A DNA stretch of 64,000 nt. It comes from Cognatazoarcus halotolerans (GTDB lineage: Bacteria; Pseudomonadota; Gammaproteobacteria; Burkholderiales; Rhodocyclaceae). This document shows, piece by piece, positions 17,431 through 27,064 of this stretch. Location of the stretch: positions 124,001-188,000 of the forward strand of contig NZ_WUAF01000006.1 in the NCBI RefSeq assembly GCF_009800965.1. Reading direction: 5' to 3'. Position 1 is the stretch's first letter. Each line of letters starts with the position of its first letter. The translations under genes were made by a program, and so were the position numbers. The notes under the pieces were generated by a model. The model searched no databases. It saw only the letters and a list, made by a program, of their open reading frames with translations, and was not told the origin of the DNA.

Positions 17431-17896
17431 GGTGCTCTCCGGAAAGTGTCGTGCATGGGATCTAGAGGACGGCCAGTACGTTCGGGCCGTGATGCCACTC
17501 TAGGGTTCCGTGGCACCCGGCTCGACGTGACACTGCACCCTCGGCCGGTGATCCATGTCACATGCAGGACCGCTCTCCGCGCGGGGGCGAGAGTCGGATG
17601 AGCGTGGCCCGGGGGCTACTCGCATCGGAGCTTGCAATGCAACGCCTGATCCGACCCGGGATGCGCCGCGCCGCTTCGCAAGGGCAGAACGGTGGGGCCT
17701 TATCGACGCCGTCATTACCCGATGCAGGAGGCCCTATCGGAGGGATGTGAGCGCTGCCGAGGGGGAGTGCCTCTATACGACAGAGAGGGCGGGCGCCTTG
17801 CTATGAGCAGAAAAAAACGCCCCCCGTGATCGGGAGGCGTTCTGCTTGCGCTTTGCGATTGCGGCGATTGATCTCACCGCAGGGCTGACTTGTCGA
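17431..17896. other. Intergenic: peptide-locus promoter region and aceA terminator
   Basis: 466 bases between peptide 2 and the end of aceA. It must contain the promoter for the minus-strand peptide locus, but I see no strong consensus. The right part holds the aceA terminator at 17811-17841. Short plus-strand frames here have Arg-rich products and no ribosome-binding sites, so no gene is called. Confidence 0.5.
17811..17841 (-). terminator. Intrinsic terminator of aceA
   Basis: Read on the minus strand, an AACGCCTCCC...GGGGGGCGTT hairpin (one mismatched pair, loop GATCAC) is followed by a run of seven T. It lies about 55 bp beyond the aceA stop codon. Confidence 0.85.
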
Positions 17897-19210
17897 TCAG
17901 TGGAACTGCTCTTCCTCGGTCGATCCGGTCAGAGCCTTCACGGACGACGAGCCGCCCTGGATAACGGTGGTCACGTCGTCGAAATAGCCGGCGCCGACTT
18001 CCTGCTGGTGCGACACGAAGGTGTAACCCTTCTCGCGTGCAGCGAATTCCGGCTCCTGCACCATCTCGGTGTAGTGCTTCATGCCTTCGCCGCGGGCATA
18101 GGCGTGTGCGAACTGGAAGGTGTTGTACCAGTTGACGTGGATACCCGCTAGGGTGATGAACTGGTACTTGTAGCCCAGTGCGGCGAGGTCGTCCTGGAAC
18201 GTCGCGATCTGCTTGTCGTCGAGGTTTTTCTTCCAGTTGAAGGACGGCGAGCAGTTGTACGAGAGCAGCTTGCCCGGGCACGCAGCCTGCACAGCCTGGG
18301 CGAACTCGCGGGCGAAGCCGATATCGGGTACGCCAGTCTCACACCACACCAGATCGGCATACGGTGCGTATGCGACACCGCGGCTGATGGCCTGCTCGAG
18401 ACCGTTCTTGACACGGTAGAAGCCTTCCTGGGTACGCTCGCCGGTGACAAACGGCTGGTCATTGGCGTCGCAGTCGCTGGTCAGCAGGTTGGCGGCCTCG
18501 GCATCGGTACGGGCCAGAACGATGGTGGGCACGCCCATCACATCGGCCGCGAAACGTGCTGCGATCAGCTTTTCGACCGCCTCGCGGGTCGGCACCAGTA
18601 CCTTGCCACCCATGTGGCCGCACTTCTTCACCGCAGCCAGCTGGTCTTCGAAGTGAACCCCGGCGGCGCCCGCAGCGATCATGTTCTTCATCAGTTCGAA
18701 GGCGTTCAGCACGCCGCCGAAACCGGCTTCCGCATCCGCAACGATCGGCAGGAAGTAGTCGATGAAGCCTTCATCACCCGGATTGACACCACGGCCCCAC
18801 TGGATTTCGTCAGCGCGCTTGAAGGTGTTGTTGATGCGGCGAACCATCGTCGGCACCGAATCGTAGGCATACAGCGACTGATCGGGGTACATGGTTTCGG
18901 ACGTGTTGCCGTCTGCAGCAACCTGCCAGCCCGACAGATAAACGGCTTCCAGGCCTGCCTTGGCCTGCTGCATCGCCTGGCCGGCGGTAATGGCACCGAA
19001 GGCGTTCACGTAGCCCTTCTTGGCGCCGCCGTTGACCTTTTCCCAGAGCTTTTCGGCACCGTTCTTGGCCAGCGTGTACTCCGGCTGCAGGCTGCCACGC
19101 AGACGCACGACGTCGGCGGCACTGTAGCCACGCTTGACGAGCTTCCAGCGGGGGTTTTCAGCCCAGTCCTTTTCGAGGGCGGCGATTTGTTGTTCGCGGG
19201 TCATGGTCAT
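17897..19210 (-). CDS. aceA: Isocitrate lyase
   Basis: First enzyme of the glyoxylate shunt: cleaves isocitrate to glyoxylate and succinate in the cytoplasm. The 437 residues match the bacterial AceA length. The catalytic signature KKCGHMGGK is present with its active-site Cys, along with GWQVAADGN, PDQSLYAYDSVP and the VNWYNTFQFAHAYARGEGMKHY C-terminal region in part. ATG 19210 follows AAGGA with good spacing; a second ATG two codons in is an alternative. It is monocistronic with its own terminator and an AT-rich upstream region. Its partners aceK and icd lie about 19 kb away in the same window; malate synthase is not seen. Confidence 0.96.
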   Translation of the reverse strand: MTMTREQQIAALEKDWAENPRWKLVKRGYSAADVVRLRGSLQPEYTLAKNGAEKLWEKVNGGAKKGYVNAFGAITAGQAMQQAKAGLEAVYLSGWQVAADGNTSETMYPDQSLYAYDSVPTMVRRINNTFKRADEIQWGRGVNPGDEGFIDYFLPIVADAEAGFGGVLNAFELMKNMIAAGAAGVHFEDQLAAVKKCGHMGGKVLVPTREAVEKLIAARFAADVMGVPTIVLARTDAEAANLLTSDCDANDQPFVTGERTQEGFYRVKNGLEQAISRGVAYAPYADLVWCETGVPDIGFAREFAQAVQAACPGKLLSYNCSPSFNWKKNLDDKQIATFQDDLAALGYKYQFITLAGIHVNWYNTFQFAHAYARGEGMKHYTEMVQEPEFAAREKGYTFVSHQQEVGAGYFDDVTTVIQGGSSSVKALTGSTEEEQFH

Positions 19211-19487
19211 GGTTTTTCCTTGACGAGTTACGAGGGAGAAGGGGTACCGATTGGATCAGGCCGATCTCGCCAGATCCGACCGGGCCATCAGGACATTGCT
19301 GAAGGCATCCGGCATGGAGAAGAGTATAGGTAATATTCTGCAGAGCAGCAATAGGTCTTATATAAGATACAAGAAATAATGTTTCGCATAAAAAACAAAT
19401 ACTTGAGAAGCTGGTTTTGTAATGTGAAACGCATTTTCCAGAAATGAAACGGGCTGCTGCTGCAATGCGGCTGGCGTCGGGAATTGC
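19211..19487. promoter_or_regulatory. AT-rich aceA upstream region with repeated half-sites
   Basis: The 277 bases upstream of aceA include a markedly AT-rich block (about 19325-19450) in an otherwise GC-rich region. Related motifs occur in it: TTTCGCAT at about 19382, TGAAACGCATTT at about 19423 and ATGAAACG at about 19443, in both orientations. This looks like a binding region for a carbon-source regulator of the glyoxylate shunt, but no specific regulator is identified. The aceA promoter should lie at the left side of the block on the minus strand. Confidence 0.4.
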
Positions 19488-19973
19488 TTACAGAAGTGGT
19501 TCGGAGCTCACGACAATTCCGTCGTGGTCCGCGTAAAGGTATTCGCCGGCAGTGAAGGTGAGGCCCGCGAAGCGCACCGGGATATCCGTTTCGCCAACAC
19601 CCTTCTTGATGCTCTTGCGTGGATGTGTCCCGAGTGCGAGAACGCCGATGTCCATTTGGCTGATTGCGTGTGAGTCGCGGATGCAGCCATATACGACAAT
19701 TCCGGCCCAGCCGTTCTTGACACCGAGAACGGCCAGTTGATCACCGACCATGGCGCAGCGCATCGAGCCGCCTGCATCGACCACGAGCACGCGGCCGTTG
19801 CCCGCGCCTTCAAGGGCACTGCGAACGAGAGAATTGTCCTCGAATACCTTGAGGGTACTGATCGGCCCGCCGAAGGCGGCACGTCCTCCGAAGCTGCGCA
19901 GGCCGATGGGGTCGGCGACGCGAACGCCTTCTTCGTGCTGGTCGCAAAGATCGGCGGTCTGAATGTTGTTCAT
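19488..19973 (-). CDS. rraA: RraA-family protein (RNase E inhibitor-like / HMG aldolase-like)
   Basis: A 161-residue trimeric-fold protein of the RraA family. In E. coli RraA binds RNase E and slows RNA decay; close relatives are 4-hydroxy-4-methyl-2-oxoglutarate/oxaloacetate aldolases. The family core is visible: FGGRAAFGGPISTLKVFEDN, VLVVDAGGSMRCAMVGDQLA and WAGIVVYGCIRDS, the last carrying the Arg-Asp pair found in the aldolase active site. The length equals that of E. coli RraA. It sits upstream of aceA on the same strand but separated by about 280 bp, so probably as an independent unit. The function call between RNase E regulator and aldolase remains open. Confidence 0.88.
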   Translation of the reverse strand: MNNIQTADLCDQHEEGVRVADPIGLRSFGGRAAFGGPISTLKVFEDNSLVRSALEGAGNGRVLVVDAGGSMRCAMVGDQLAVLGVKNGWAGIVVYGCIRDSHAISQMDIGVLALGTHPRKSIKKGVGETDIPVRFAGLTFTAGEYLYADHDGIVVSSEPLL

Positions 19974-20178
19974 ACTCGATTTTCCTTTCCGAGGTTGCTG
20001 AGAGGCCGCAGTGTGATGGCCGGGTACTTTGTCGTATCTGCCCCGCGAATTGCGATCGGGCGTGCTCGAGTTCAGTGCTTGCTTACAGGATGGCGTCTCG
20101 GGGCGCTCCTTTCACCGGGTCACATGGTAGCAGTAGTCGGCGTTGCGTCGCAGCAATGGCTGCGCTTGCCGGCGACAT

Positions 20179-20207
20179 GAAAAAAGGCAGCCCGTGGGCT
20201 GCCTTTG
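20179..20207 (-). terminator. Intrinsic terminator downstream of clpA
   Basis: A perfect 11-bp hairpin AAAGGCAGCCC/GGGCTGCCTTT with a 2-base loop (20183-20206). On the minus strand it is followed by a T run and lies 18 bp after the clpA stop. Confidence 0.85.
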
Positions 20208-20223
20208 ATGAATGACCTACCGT

Positions 20224-22500
20224 TCAGGCAGTCGTCGCTTCTTCTTCCTTCTCGAATTCGAGGCTAACCTTGCCATCGTCATCAAGGTCGATCGTGACAT
20301 GACCGCCATTGGCCAGTCGACCGAACAGCAATTCGTCCGCGAGTGCCGAACGAATCGTGTCCTGAATCAGCCGTGCCATCGGTCGCGCGCCCATGAGCGG
20401 GTCGAAGCCGTGCTCCGCGAGCCAGGCCTTGAGCTCGTCGGTGAAGGTGGCCTCGACCTTCTTGTCGTGCAGCTGCGCCTCGAGCTGCATCAGGAACTTG
20501 TCGACGACCTTCAGTATGACCTCGTGATCAAGTGCTGCGAACGAGATGATCCCGTCGAGCCGGTTGCGGAACTCTGGCGAGAACATGCGTTTTATCTCGG
20601 CCATTTCGTCACCACTCTCTCGTTTCGCAGAGAAGCCGATTACCGCCTTTTGCATCGATTCGGCACCGGCATTGGTTGTCATGACCAGGATTACGTTCCG
20701 GAAATCCGCCTGACGCCCGTTGTTGTCGGTGAGCTTGCCGTGGTCCATTACCTGCAGAAGAATGTTGTAGATGTCGGGATGAGCTTTCTCGATCTCGTCC
20801 AGCAGAAGAACACAATGGGGTTTCTTGTTTATTGCTTCTGTCAGCAAGCCTCCCTGGTCAAACCCCACGTAGCCCGGAGGCGCGCCGATCAGGCGGCTTA
20901 CTGCGTGCCGCTCCATGTACTCGGACATGTCGAAACGCTCGAGTTCGATACCCAAAGTGTAGGCGAGTTGCCTGGCGACTTCCGTCTTGCCTACGCCTGT
21001 GGGGCCGCTGAACAGGAAGCAACCGATCGGTTTCTGTGGATTGCCAAGTCCGGACCGCGACATCTTTATCGCCTTGGCGAGTGCGTCTATCGCGGGATCC
21101 TGGCCGAAGACGACATTCTTCAGATCGCGGTGAAGGTTGCGTAGTGCATTCTTGTCGTCAGAAGATACGCTGCGCGGCGGGATACGCGCGATCTTGGCCA
21201 CGATCTCCTCGATCTCGCCCTTGCCAATCGTTTTCTTCTGCTTGGACTTGGGCAGGATGCGCTGCGCCGCGCCTGCCTCGTCAATCACATCGATCGCCTT
21301 GTCCGGCAGATGGCGGTCATTAATGTATTTTGCGGACAGTTCGGCCGCGGAATTCAACGCCGCGGTCGAATACTTGATTCCGTGATGCTCTTCGAAGCGA
21401 CTTTTGAGTCCTTTCAGAATCTCGACGGTCTCGGCTACCGATGGTTCGACGACATCGATCTTCTGGAATCGGCGTGACAGTGCGTGATCCTTCTCGAATA
21501 TCTGACGGAACTCGGTGTACGTCGTGGCACCGATGCATTTCAGCTGGCCGCTTGACAGGGCAGGCTTGAGGAGGTTGGAGGCGTCAAGAGTTCCACCCGA
21601 CGCCGCGCCGGCACCAATCAGCGTGTGAATTTCATCGATAAAGAGAACCGCGTTGGTGTGATCCACCAGCTGCTTCAATACTGCCTTCAGGCGTTGCTCG
21701 AAATCCCCTCGGTATTTCGTGCCAGCGAGCAGGGCGCCCATATCCAGCGCGTAAACCTGTGCATCTGCGAGAATCTCGGGCACCCGGCCTTCAATGATGC
21801 GTCGCGCCAAGCCCTCCGCGATTGCCGTCTTTCCCACACCGGCTTCGCCTACGAGCAACGGATTGTTTTTCCGCCGCCGACAAAGCGTCTGAATGACCCG
21901 CTCGACTTCTTTCTCCCTACCAATAAGGGGGTCGATCTTGCCTACCAACGCGAGCTGGTTGAGATTCTGGGTGTAGTTCTCGAGGGCGCCGCCTGCAGCC
22001 TGGGCTTCCTGTTCGCCTTCGGCCTGCTCCCCTTCCGGGCGTGGTGCGCCGGGGCTTGGAGGCTGAGCTGCCTTGGTTACGCCATGAGAAATGAAATTGA
22101 CGACGTCCAGGCGCGAAATCCCCTGCCGCTGGAGAAAGTACACCGCATGTGAATCCTTTTCGCCGAAGATCGCCACCAGCACGTTGGCGCCGGTCACTTC
22201 CTTCTTGCCGGAAGACTGTACGTGAAGGATCGCCCGCTGTATGACTCTTTGAAAACCGAGTGTAGGCTGGGTGTCGATCTCTTCCTCGCCTTCGACCTTT
22301 GGCGTGTGATCACCGATGAAAGTGGTGAGTTCGCGCCGCAACTCCTCGATGTTCGCCGCACAGGCACGAAGTACTTCGGCTGCTGAAGGGTTATCCAGCA
22401 GGGCAAGCAGAAGATGTTCGACCGTGATGAACTCATGGCGCTTTTGGCGAGCTTCGACGAACGCCATGTGGAGACTGACTTCAAGCTCTTGAGCGATCAT
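20224..22500 (-). CDS. clpA: ClpA, ATPase subunit of ClpAP protease
   Basis: AAA+ unfoldase that feeds proteins into ClpP. About 758 residues with the full order: Clp N-domain (1-140; [19 protein letters not shown]), AAA-1 (Walker [16 protein letters not shown], Walker [11 protein letters not shown]), AAA-2 (Walker [16 protein letters not shown], Walker [14 protein letters not shown]) and the C-terminal D2 small domain. The lack of a long middle coiled coil separates it from ClpB. ATG 22500 is chosen because the family begins [19 protein letters not shown] lies 10 bases upstream. It follows clpS by 2 bp on the minus strand, and its protein partner ClpS is the N-end-rule adaptor for its N-domain. 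Confidence 0.96.
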   Translation of the reverse strand: MIAQELEVSLHMAFVEARQKRHEFITVEHLLLALLDNPSAAEVLRACAANIEELRRELTTFIGDHTPKVEGEEEIDTQPTLGFQRVIQRAILHVQSSGKKEVTGANVLVAIFGEKDSHAVYFLQRQGISRLDVVNFISHGVTKAAQPPSPGAPRPEGEQAEGEQEAQAAGGALENYTQNLNQLALVGKIDPLIGREKEVERVIQTLCRRRKNNPLLVGEAGVGKTAIAEGLARRIIEGRVPEILADAQVYALDMGALLAGTKYRGDFEQRLKAVLKQLVDHTNAVLFIDEIHTLIGAGAASGGTLDASNLLKPALSSGQLKCIGATTYTEFRQIFEKDHALSRRFQKIDVVEPSVAETVEILKGLKSRFEEHHGIKYSTAALNSAAELSAKYINDRHLPDKAIDVIDEAGAAQRILPKSKQKKTIGKGEIEEIVAKIARIPPRSVSSDDKNALRNLHRDLKNVVFGQDPAIDALAKAIKMSRSGLGNPQKPIGCFLFSGPTGVGKTEVARQLAYTLGIELERFDMSEYMERHAVSRLIGAPPGYVGFDQGGLLTEAINKKPHCVLLLDEIEKAHPDIYNILLQVMDHGKLTDNNGRQADFRNVILVMTTNAGAESMQKAVIGFSAKRESGDEMAEIKRMFSPEFRNRLDGIISFAALDHEVILKVVDKFLMQLEAQLHDKKVEATFTDELKAWLAEHGFDPLMGARPMARLIQDTIRSALADELLFGRLANGGHVTIDLDDDGKVSLEFEKEEEATTA

Positions 22501-22502
22501 TA

Positions 22503-22811
22503 CTAGTTTTCCTCCATGACGCACGCGAGGGGGTGCTGATGTTGCCTCGCAAATGCCACTACCTGTTCCACCTTCGTGGCAGCCAGATCCTTGGGGTAGG
22601 TACCGCAGACCCCCATGCCTTCCTTGTGGACTTTGAGCATGATCCGCGTCGCTTGTTCTCGGTCCTTACTGAAAAACTTCTGCAGAACCACTATCACGAA
22701 ATCCATCGGCGTGAAATCGTCGTTCAACAGCATTACTTTATACATCGGAGGTGGTTTGACCTTCGAGCGCTCGGCTTCAAGCAGGAATTCGTCTTGTTTT
22801 CGGGTTGCCAT
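22503..22811 (-). CDS. clpS: ClpS, adaptor of ClpAP
   Basis: Adaptor that delivers N-degron substrates to ClpA and modulates ClpAP specificity. About 102 residues with the conserved core [20 protein letters not shown] (N-degron pocket residues N, D, D), the [21 protein letters not shown] segment in part, and the [11 protein letters not shown]-terminal strand. ATG 22811 ([14 protein letters not shown]) is preferred; ATG 22820 is an in-frame alternative. The stop is 2 bp from clpA's start, a typical clpS-clpA operon. It is divergent from the cold-shock gene. Confidence 0.95.
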   Translation of the reverse strand: MATRKQDEFLLEAERSKVKPPPMYKVMLLNDDFTPMDFVIVVLQKFFSKDREQATRIMLKVHKEGMGVCGTYPKDLAATKVEQVVAFARQHQHPLACVMEEN

Positions 22812-23203
22812 GAGATTCATTCTAACCAAGTGCGAAGAGAGTGCAACACAAGCACCGGGCTTCACGATGTGGTGTTTTTCCCACCTTTCTTGAAGAAATC
22901 GATATTGCGCTGCAATTCACACCCAACTGTATGAGAAATAAGGCCAAATCTCATATTTTCAAGTGCATGGCTTGATTTGGTGTGATGGAATGCTGTAGTG
23001 CAGCATCAAAAACGCGCAAACAGGCGTTGACGGGGCTTATCCAAGCCAGTAAAAACTCAGGCGTGCCTTGCTTGATGTGCGGGCAGTCGTGCGCTATGGC
23101 GGCCTTGCAAGGGCTGAGTGTGGCGATGGCTCCTGCTTGGTGAGGCTGGTGCAACCCGATTAGAAATCGGTCAGACATGCGTTTAATTGAAGGAATGAGC
23201 AAT
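22812..23203. other. Divergent promoter region of clpS and csp, with long csp leader
   Basis: 392 bases between divergent genes. The part next to clpS (22860-22990) is AT-richer and probably holds its promoter. A long untranslated leader before a cold-shock gene is expected from this family, where it acts as an RNA thermosensor. The minus-strand frame at 22951-23394 covers this region and antisense csp but has no recognised product, so it is not called. Confidence 0.45.
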
Positions 23204-23407
23204 ATGGCAACTGGCACTGTTAAGTGGTTCAACGACTCGAAGGGCTTCGGCTTCATCACCCCGGACGATGGCAGCGAAGATCTCTTCGCGCACTTTTCCG
23301 CCATCTCCATGAGTGGCTTCAAGTCGCTCAAAGAGGGTGAAAAAGTCAGCTTCGAGGTTACCCAGGGTCCGAAGGGTAAGCAGGCTTCTAACATCCAGAA
23401 AGCCTGA
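23204..23407 (+). CDS. Cold-shock-domain protein, CspA family
   Basis: A 67-residue single-stranded nucleic-acid-binding protein, an RNA chaperone. It has one OB-fold cold-shock domain with RNP1 KGFGFI and RNP2 DLFAHF motifs, and the start [18 protein letters not shown] is the classical family N terminus. ATG 23204 has AAGGA 9 bases upstream; ATG 23195 upstream is too close to that site. Two strong hairpins follow the gene. Which paralogue of the CspA/CspD series it is cannot be told. Confidence 0.95.
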   Translation: MATGTVKWFNDSKGFGFITPDDGSEDLFAHFSAISMSGFKSLKEGEKVSFEVTQGPKGKQASNIQKA

Positions 23408-23442
23408 TGCTTGCGGCGGGGCAGAGCGCTCCGCTGGGTAAG

Positions 23443-23472
23443 AAAGCCGCCGCGTCAAACCGGCGGTTTTTT
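23443..23472 (+). terminator. Intrinsic terminator of csp
   Basis: Hairpin AAAGCCGCCG/CGGCGGTTTT with an 8-base loop (CGTCAAAC), followed by further T residues. It starts 35 bp after the cold-shock gene's stop. Confidence 0.8.
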
Positions 23473-23508
23473 GTTGAGGTGCGGGCCGCTGCAGACGTTT
23501 CAGGCGAC

Positions 23509-23544
23509 AAAAAGGCCCGCATTTTTCAATGCGGGCCTTTTTTT
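23509..23544. terminator. Bidirectional terminator between csp and rpmG
   Basis: A 13-bp perfect stem AAAGGCCCGCATT/AATGCGGGCCTTT with a 4-base loop, flanked by an A run on the left and a T run on the right. It can stop transcripts from both sides and serves the convergent rpmBG unit. Confidence 0.9.
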
Positions 23545-23565
23545 GCTGTCTGGAACGGCGGGGCG

Positions 23566-23733
23566 TTACTTCAGCTTCACTTCCTTGTACGCCACGTGTT
23601 TGCGAACCACGGGGTCGTATTTCATGAATTCAAGCTTGCCCGGGGTGGTTCGCTTGTTTTTCGAAGTCGTGTAGAAATGCCCGGTCCCTGCAGTGGACTC
23701 GAGCTTGATTTTTTCGCGGGCGCCTTTGGCCAT
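23566..23733 (-). CDS. rpmG: Ribosomal protein bL33
   Basis: A 55-residue large-subunit protein, beginning [18 protein letters not shown] and ending [10 protein letters not shown], the standard proteobacterial bL33. The central part [20 protein letters not shown] is the conserved fold. It lacks the CxxC zinc pairs, so it is the zinc-independent form. It lies 25 bp downstream of rpmB in the usual rpmBG operon and is followed by the bidirectional terminator. Confidence 0.97.
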   Translation of the reverse strand: MAKGAREKIKLESTAGTGHFYTTSKNKRTTPGKLEFMKYDPVVRKHVAYKEVKLK

Positions 23734-23758
23734 GTCAGTCTCCGATTACAGAGGTTGC

Positions 23759-23995
23759 TCAGACCTTGTCGCCGCGGGCGCGCAACTCGGCCATCACGAC
23801 GTCAATGCCCTTCTTGTCGATAGTACGCAATCCTGCGTTCGACACGCGCAGGTGCACCCAGCGGTTTTGCTCTTCACTCCAGAACTTGCGGTACTGCAGG
23901 TTCGGCAGGAAGCGGCGCTTGGTTTTATTGTTGGCATGGGAAACGTTGTTCCCGACCATCGGTGCCTTTCCGGTTACTTGGCAAACGCGAGCCAT
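23759..23995 (-). CDS. rpmB: Ribosomal protein bL28
   Basis: A 78-residue large-subunit protein. It starts [20 protein letters not shown] at ATG 23995, preceded by GGAG; the frame is open upstream but that part has no homology. [14 protein letters not shown] and the C-terminal [16 protein letters not shown] are family hallmarks. It is the first gene of the rpmBG unit, downstream of radC on the same strand, an arrangement common in Beta- and Gammaproteobacteria. Confidence 0.97.
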   Translation of the reverse strand: MARVCQVTGKAPMVGNNVSHANNKTKRRFLPNLQYRKFWSEEQNRWVHLRVSNAGLRTIDKKGIDVVMAELRARGDKV

Positions 23996-24172
23996 CTTCT
24001 GCTCCAGGGAATTCGGTGAGTCGAAAAGCCGCTGATTATACGGGAGAGTTGTCTTGAATCTCAAGCATTTATTCAATCATGGCTTAAAGATTGTGCAAAA
24101 AGCATTGCTGGCCAACGAACCTGCGCTCGTGTAGTCCCGCGGCTCGGCCCGAATGCATGCCGACTTTGGTTG

Positions 24173-24850
24173 CTATAACAGACCGAGCCGGGCGAACGAC
24201 ACGGGTGCTGCGTTGCCGGCCACGATGAAATGGTCGAGCACCTGGACGTCTATCGTCGCGAGGGCGTGTTTGAGGGTGCTTGTCAGCCGCTGATCGGCCG
24301 AGCTTGGTTCGGTGGCTCCCGAGGGATGGTTGTGGGCGAGGATGACGGCCGCAGCGTTGCTCTTCAATGCCAGTTTGACAACTTCGCGTGGGTATACGCT
24401 GGTTTGCGTCAGGGTGCCACGAAACAATTCGACGGCGTCGATCAGCTGGTGTCTGGCATTCAGCAGAAGCACCATGAACACTTCGTGCTCAAGCTGCGAG
24501 AGCTTGAGGCGCAACCAGTCGCTCACGGTATCTGGGGAGTCGAACATCGATCCGGACGACAGCTCCTCGCGCAGGGCGCGCCTCGCGAGTTCCATGACGG
24601 CCTGCAATTGCGCATATTTCGCGAGGCCCATTCCAGGAAATGTCGTGAAGTCGTCGACCGGGGCGCAGCATAGTCGGGTGAGCGATCCGAACTCTAGCAA
24701 CAGTTCGCGGGCGAGGTCGACCGCACTTTTACCTTTTACCCCGACCCGCAGGAACAGGGCTAGCAATTCAGCGTCGCTCAGCTTGCCCGCGCCAAGTTGC
24801 AGTAGGCGCTCGCGAGGACGTTCGCCTGCCGGCCAATCCGTGATCGCCAT
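24173..24850 (-). CDS. radC: RadC-family JAB/MPN-domain protein
   Basis: A 225-residue protein of the RadC/YicR family, whose historical link to DNA repair is doubtful. It has an N-terminal helix-hairpin-helix region (about 35-90; [21 protein letters not shown]) and a C-terminal JAB1/MPN metalloprotease-like domain (about 100-225) with the zinc motif HNHPSG followed by SSADQRLT, whose Asp completes the metal site. The full length and an intact motif suggest a working protein. It is divergent from coaBC, 62 bp apart, a conserved arrangement in Proteobacteria. Confidence 0.95.
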   Translation of the reverse strand: MAITDWPAGERPRERLLQLGAGKLSDAELLALFLRVGVKGKSAVDLARELLLEFGSLTRLCCAPVDDFTTFPGMGLAKYAQLQAVMELARRALREELSSGSMFDSPDTVSDWLRLKLSQLEHEVFMVLLLNARHQLIDAVELFRGTLTQTSVYPREVVKLALKSNAAAVILAHNHPSGATEPSSADQRLTSTLKHALATIDVQVLDHFIVAGNAAPVSFARLGLL

Positions 24851-24912
24851 GGCGTGTAGAATCCTGCTCGACTTGGATGTGCGGATTCTAATTCCGACTA
24901 AAGGACATTGTC

Positions 24913-26115
24913 ATGAATTTTCTTGGCGGACGCAAAATCGTTCTCGGGGTGACTGGCGGTGTCGCTGCCTACAAGGCTGCAGAACTGACCCGGTTGCTTG
25001 GCAAGACGGGAGCCGATGTGCATGTCGTGCTTTCGGAAGGAGGCGCGAGATTCGTCTCCGCCGTAACCTTCCAGGCGCTGTCGGGCAATATCGTCTGGAG
25101 CGACCTTTGGGATGCGCGAATGCCCAACAATATGGCGCATATCGACCTGACGCGAGGTGCCGACATGATTCTTGTGGCGCCTGCCACAGCCGATTTCATG
25201 GCCCGAGTCGTGCATGGTCTTGCGGATGATCTCTTGACGACGTTGTGTCTTGCCCGCGAGGTGCCATTGCTGCTTGCACCCGCGATGAACCGGCAAATGT
25301 GGGAAAACCCCTCTACCCGGCGCAATGCCGGACAGTTGGCCGCTGATGGGGTGGTTCTTCTGGGGCCGGAGGCAGGAGAGCAGGCGTGCGGGGAGGTTGG
25401 GCCGGGACGGATGCTCGAGCCTGACGCATTGCTCGAGGACGTCATCGCTTTTCTTCAACCCAAGCGCCTGGCAGGACGGCGGGTAGTCCTCACGGCCGGT
25501 CCGACCTTCGAAGCGATCGATCCGGTACGTGGCATTACCAACTCGAGCTCCGGGAAAATGGGATATGCACTTGCACGTGCCTGCGCGCACGCTGGAGCAG
25601 ATGTCGTACTTGTGAGCGGGCCCGTCACGCTGCAGGCGCCGCGCGGAGTGCGCAGGATTCAGGTGCAGTCCGCCCTTGAGATGCGAACGGCCGTGTTTGA
25701 TGAGATCGGTGCTGCGGACGTCTTTATTGGTGTCGCCGCGGTAGCCGATTATCGGCCAGCCGCCGCGGCGGAACACAAGATCAAGAAATCCGGGGGCGAG
25801 ATGCATCTTGCGCTGACGCCCAACCCGGACATTTTGGCAGATGTGGCAGCGCTGGATGATCCACCGTTTTGTGTTGGCTTTGCGGCCGAAAGCCGCAACC
25901 TCGATGATTATGCCGAGTCCAAACGGCGCGCCAAGAAGCTCCCGCTTTTGGTCGGCAACCTGGTTCAGGATGGGCTCGGGGGCGAAGATAATCAGGTCAT
26001 TCTGTTTGATGACAAGGGCAGCCATCCGCTTGGGCGCGCACCCAAAATGGAGCTCGCGATACAGATCGTCGCGCATATTGCTGCAATGCTGAAGTCGGAC
26101 AGGATTTCGGGGTGA
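24913..26115 (+). CDS. coaBC: Bifunctional phosphopantothenoylcysteine decarboxylase/synthetase
   Basis: Two steps of coenzyme A synthesis: CoaB ligates cysteine to 4'-phosphopantothenate with CTP, and CoaC (FMN-dependent) decarboxylates the product. At 400 residues it is a full-length fusion. The N-terminal flavoprotein domain has LGVTGGVAAYKAAEL, the active-site His region NNMAHIDLTRGAD and the PAMNRQMWENP substrate clamp. The C-terminal synthetase domain begins at about residue 190 (GRRVVLTAGPTFEAIDPVRG) with the NSSSGKMGYALA nucleotide site. AAAGGA is 8 bases upstream. It is followed 3 bp later by dut in the conserved coaBC-dut operon. Confidence 0.97.
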   Translation: MNFLGGRKIVLGVTGGVAAYKAAELTRLLGKTGADVHVVLSEGGARFVSAVTFQALSGNIVWSDLWDARMPNNMAHIDLTRGADMILVAPATADFMARVVHGLADDLLTTLCLAREVPLLLAPAMNRQMWENPSTRRNAGQLAADGVVLLGPEAGEQACGEVGPGRMLEPDALLEDVIAFLQPKRLAGRRVVLTAGPTFEAIDPVRGITNSSSGKMGYALARACAHAGADVVLVSGPVTLQAPRGVRRIQVQSALEMRTAVFDEIGAADVFIGVAAVADYRPAAAAEHKIKKSGGEMHLALTPNPDILADVAALDDPPFCVGFAAESRNLDDYAESKRRAKKLPLLVGNLVQDGLGGEDNQVILFDDKGSHPLGRAPKMELAIQIVAHIAAMLKSDRISG

Positions 26116-26118
26116 GGG

Positions 26119-26568
26119 ATGCGAAACATTGATATCAAGATACTCGACGAACGGCTGAGGGATCACCTTCCCGCGTACGCAACGGATGGCGCCGCAGGGC
26201 TTGATCTGCGCGCTTGCCTGGGTGCCCCTGCTGTGTTGCATCCGGGCGAGACGGTTCTGGTGCCGACCGGGATTGCCGTTCACCTTGCCGATCCGGGCAT
26301 CGCCGCCATGGTGCTTCCACGCTCCGGGCTTGGGCACAAGCACGGGATCGTATTGGGTAATCTCGTGGGTCTGATTGATTCCGACTATCAGGGACAGATC
26401 TTCGTGTCCGTCTGGAACCGGGGACGAACGTCCTTCACCCTCGAGCCGATGGAGAGAATTGCCCAGCTCGTGGTCGTGCCGGTCGTGCAAGTCGGGTTCA
26501 ACGTGGTCGATGACTTTGTCGCGAGCGAACGTGGCGATGGCGGATTCGGCAGCACCGGCAAACATTGA
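26119..26568 (+). CDS. dut: dUTP diphosphatase
   Basis: Trimeric dUTPase that hydrolyses dUTP to dUMP, keeping uracil out of DNA. All five motifs are seen in the 149 residues: motif 1 [10 protein letters not shown], motif 2 [10 protein letters not shown], motif 3 [13 protein letters not shown] (catalytic Asp), motif 4 [10 protein letters not shown] and the C-terminal glycine-rich arm [12 protein letters not shown]. It lies directly after coaBC and overlaps the Nudix gene start by one base, so the three are probably translated together. Confidence 0.97.
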   Translation: MRNIDIKILDERLRDHLPAYATDGAAGLDLRACLGAPAVLHPGETVLVPTGIAVHLADPGIAAMVLPRSGLGHKHGIVLGNLVGLIDSDYQGQIFVSVWNRGRTSFTLEPMERIAQLVVVPVVQVGFNVVDDFVASERGDGGFGSTGKH

Positions 26569-27026
26569 TGGACTTGCATCAAGGTATTCCCACCGGCGTG
26601 CACGTAACCTTGAGGCGCGGACGCGAGATCTTGTTGATGAAGCGCCACGCCACCGGTTTCTTCGACGGACTGTTGAGCCTGCCGGGAGGGCATGTCGATC
26701 CCGGCGAGCGTATTGTCGATGCCGCTCGGCGGGAGCTGAAGGAAGAGCTCGGCGTCGATGTGGCACTTCCGGCACTGCGTTGGCAGGGTGTGGTACACCG
26801 GCTTTCCGACACGAACAGGATCGATTTCTTCTACGAAGCCGACGTTTGGTCGGGAACCCCGACCGTTTGCGAACCGCACAAGTGTGGGGGCCTGAGTTGG
26901 TATGACTTGGGCGCGCTACCCGATGGAGTCGTGCCATACGTGAAGACCGTTCTGCTGTCGCCCCTGCCAGAACCGTGGATGATGGAGCTTGGCTGGCAGG
27001 GCCTTGGGAGTATCAGTAAAACCTGA
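26568..27026 (+). CDS. Nudix hydrolase
   Basis: A 152-residue pyrophosphohydrolase of nucleoside diphosphate-linked compounds; the substrate is unknown. The full Nudix box is present: [20 protein letters not shown] followed by LGV, meeting Gx5Ex7REUxEExGU. The first strand reads [19 protein letters not shown]. The start is ATG 26568, sharing a base with the dut stop (TGATG). Its position in a coaBC-dut operon suggests a nucleotide clean-up role next to dUTPase, but this is only positional evidence. Confidence 0.92.
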   Translation: MDLHQGIPTGVHVTLRRGREILLMKRHATGFFDGLLSLPGGHVDPGERIVDAARRELKEELGVDVALPALRWQGVVHRLSDTNRIDFFYEADVWSGTPTVCEPHKCGGLSWYDLGALPDGVVPYVKTVLLSPLPEPWMMELGWQGLGSISKT

Positions 27027-27064
27027 TAGGCTCACCCATCGTTGGCACGGTGTGGAGGAAAGCG

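Noticed and set aside
17431-17560. TGGCAC motif near 17509 as a sigma-54 promoter
   Set aside because: The matching -12 element is missing at the required spacing and it points away from the peptide locus.
22951-23394. 147-codon minus-strand frame across the csp gene
   Set aside because: It is antisense to a certain cold-shock gene and its product has no recognised domain.
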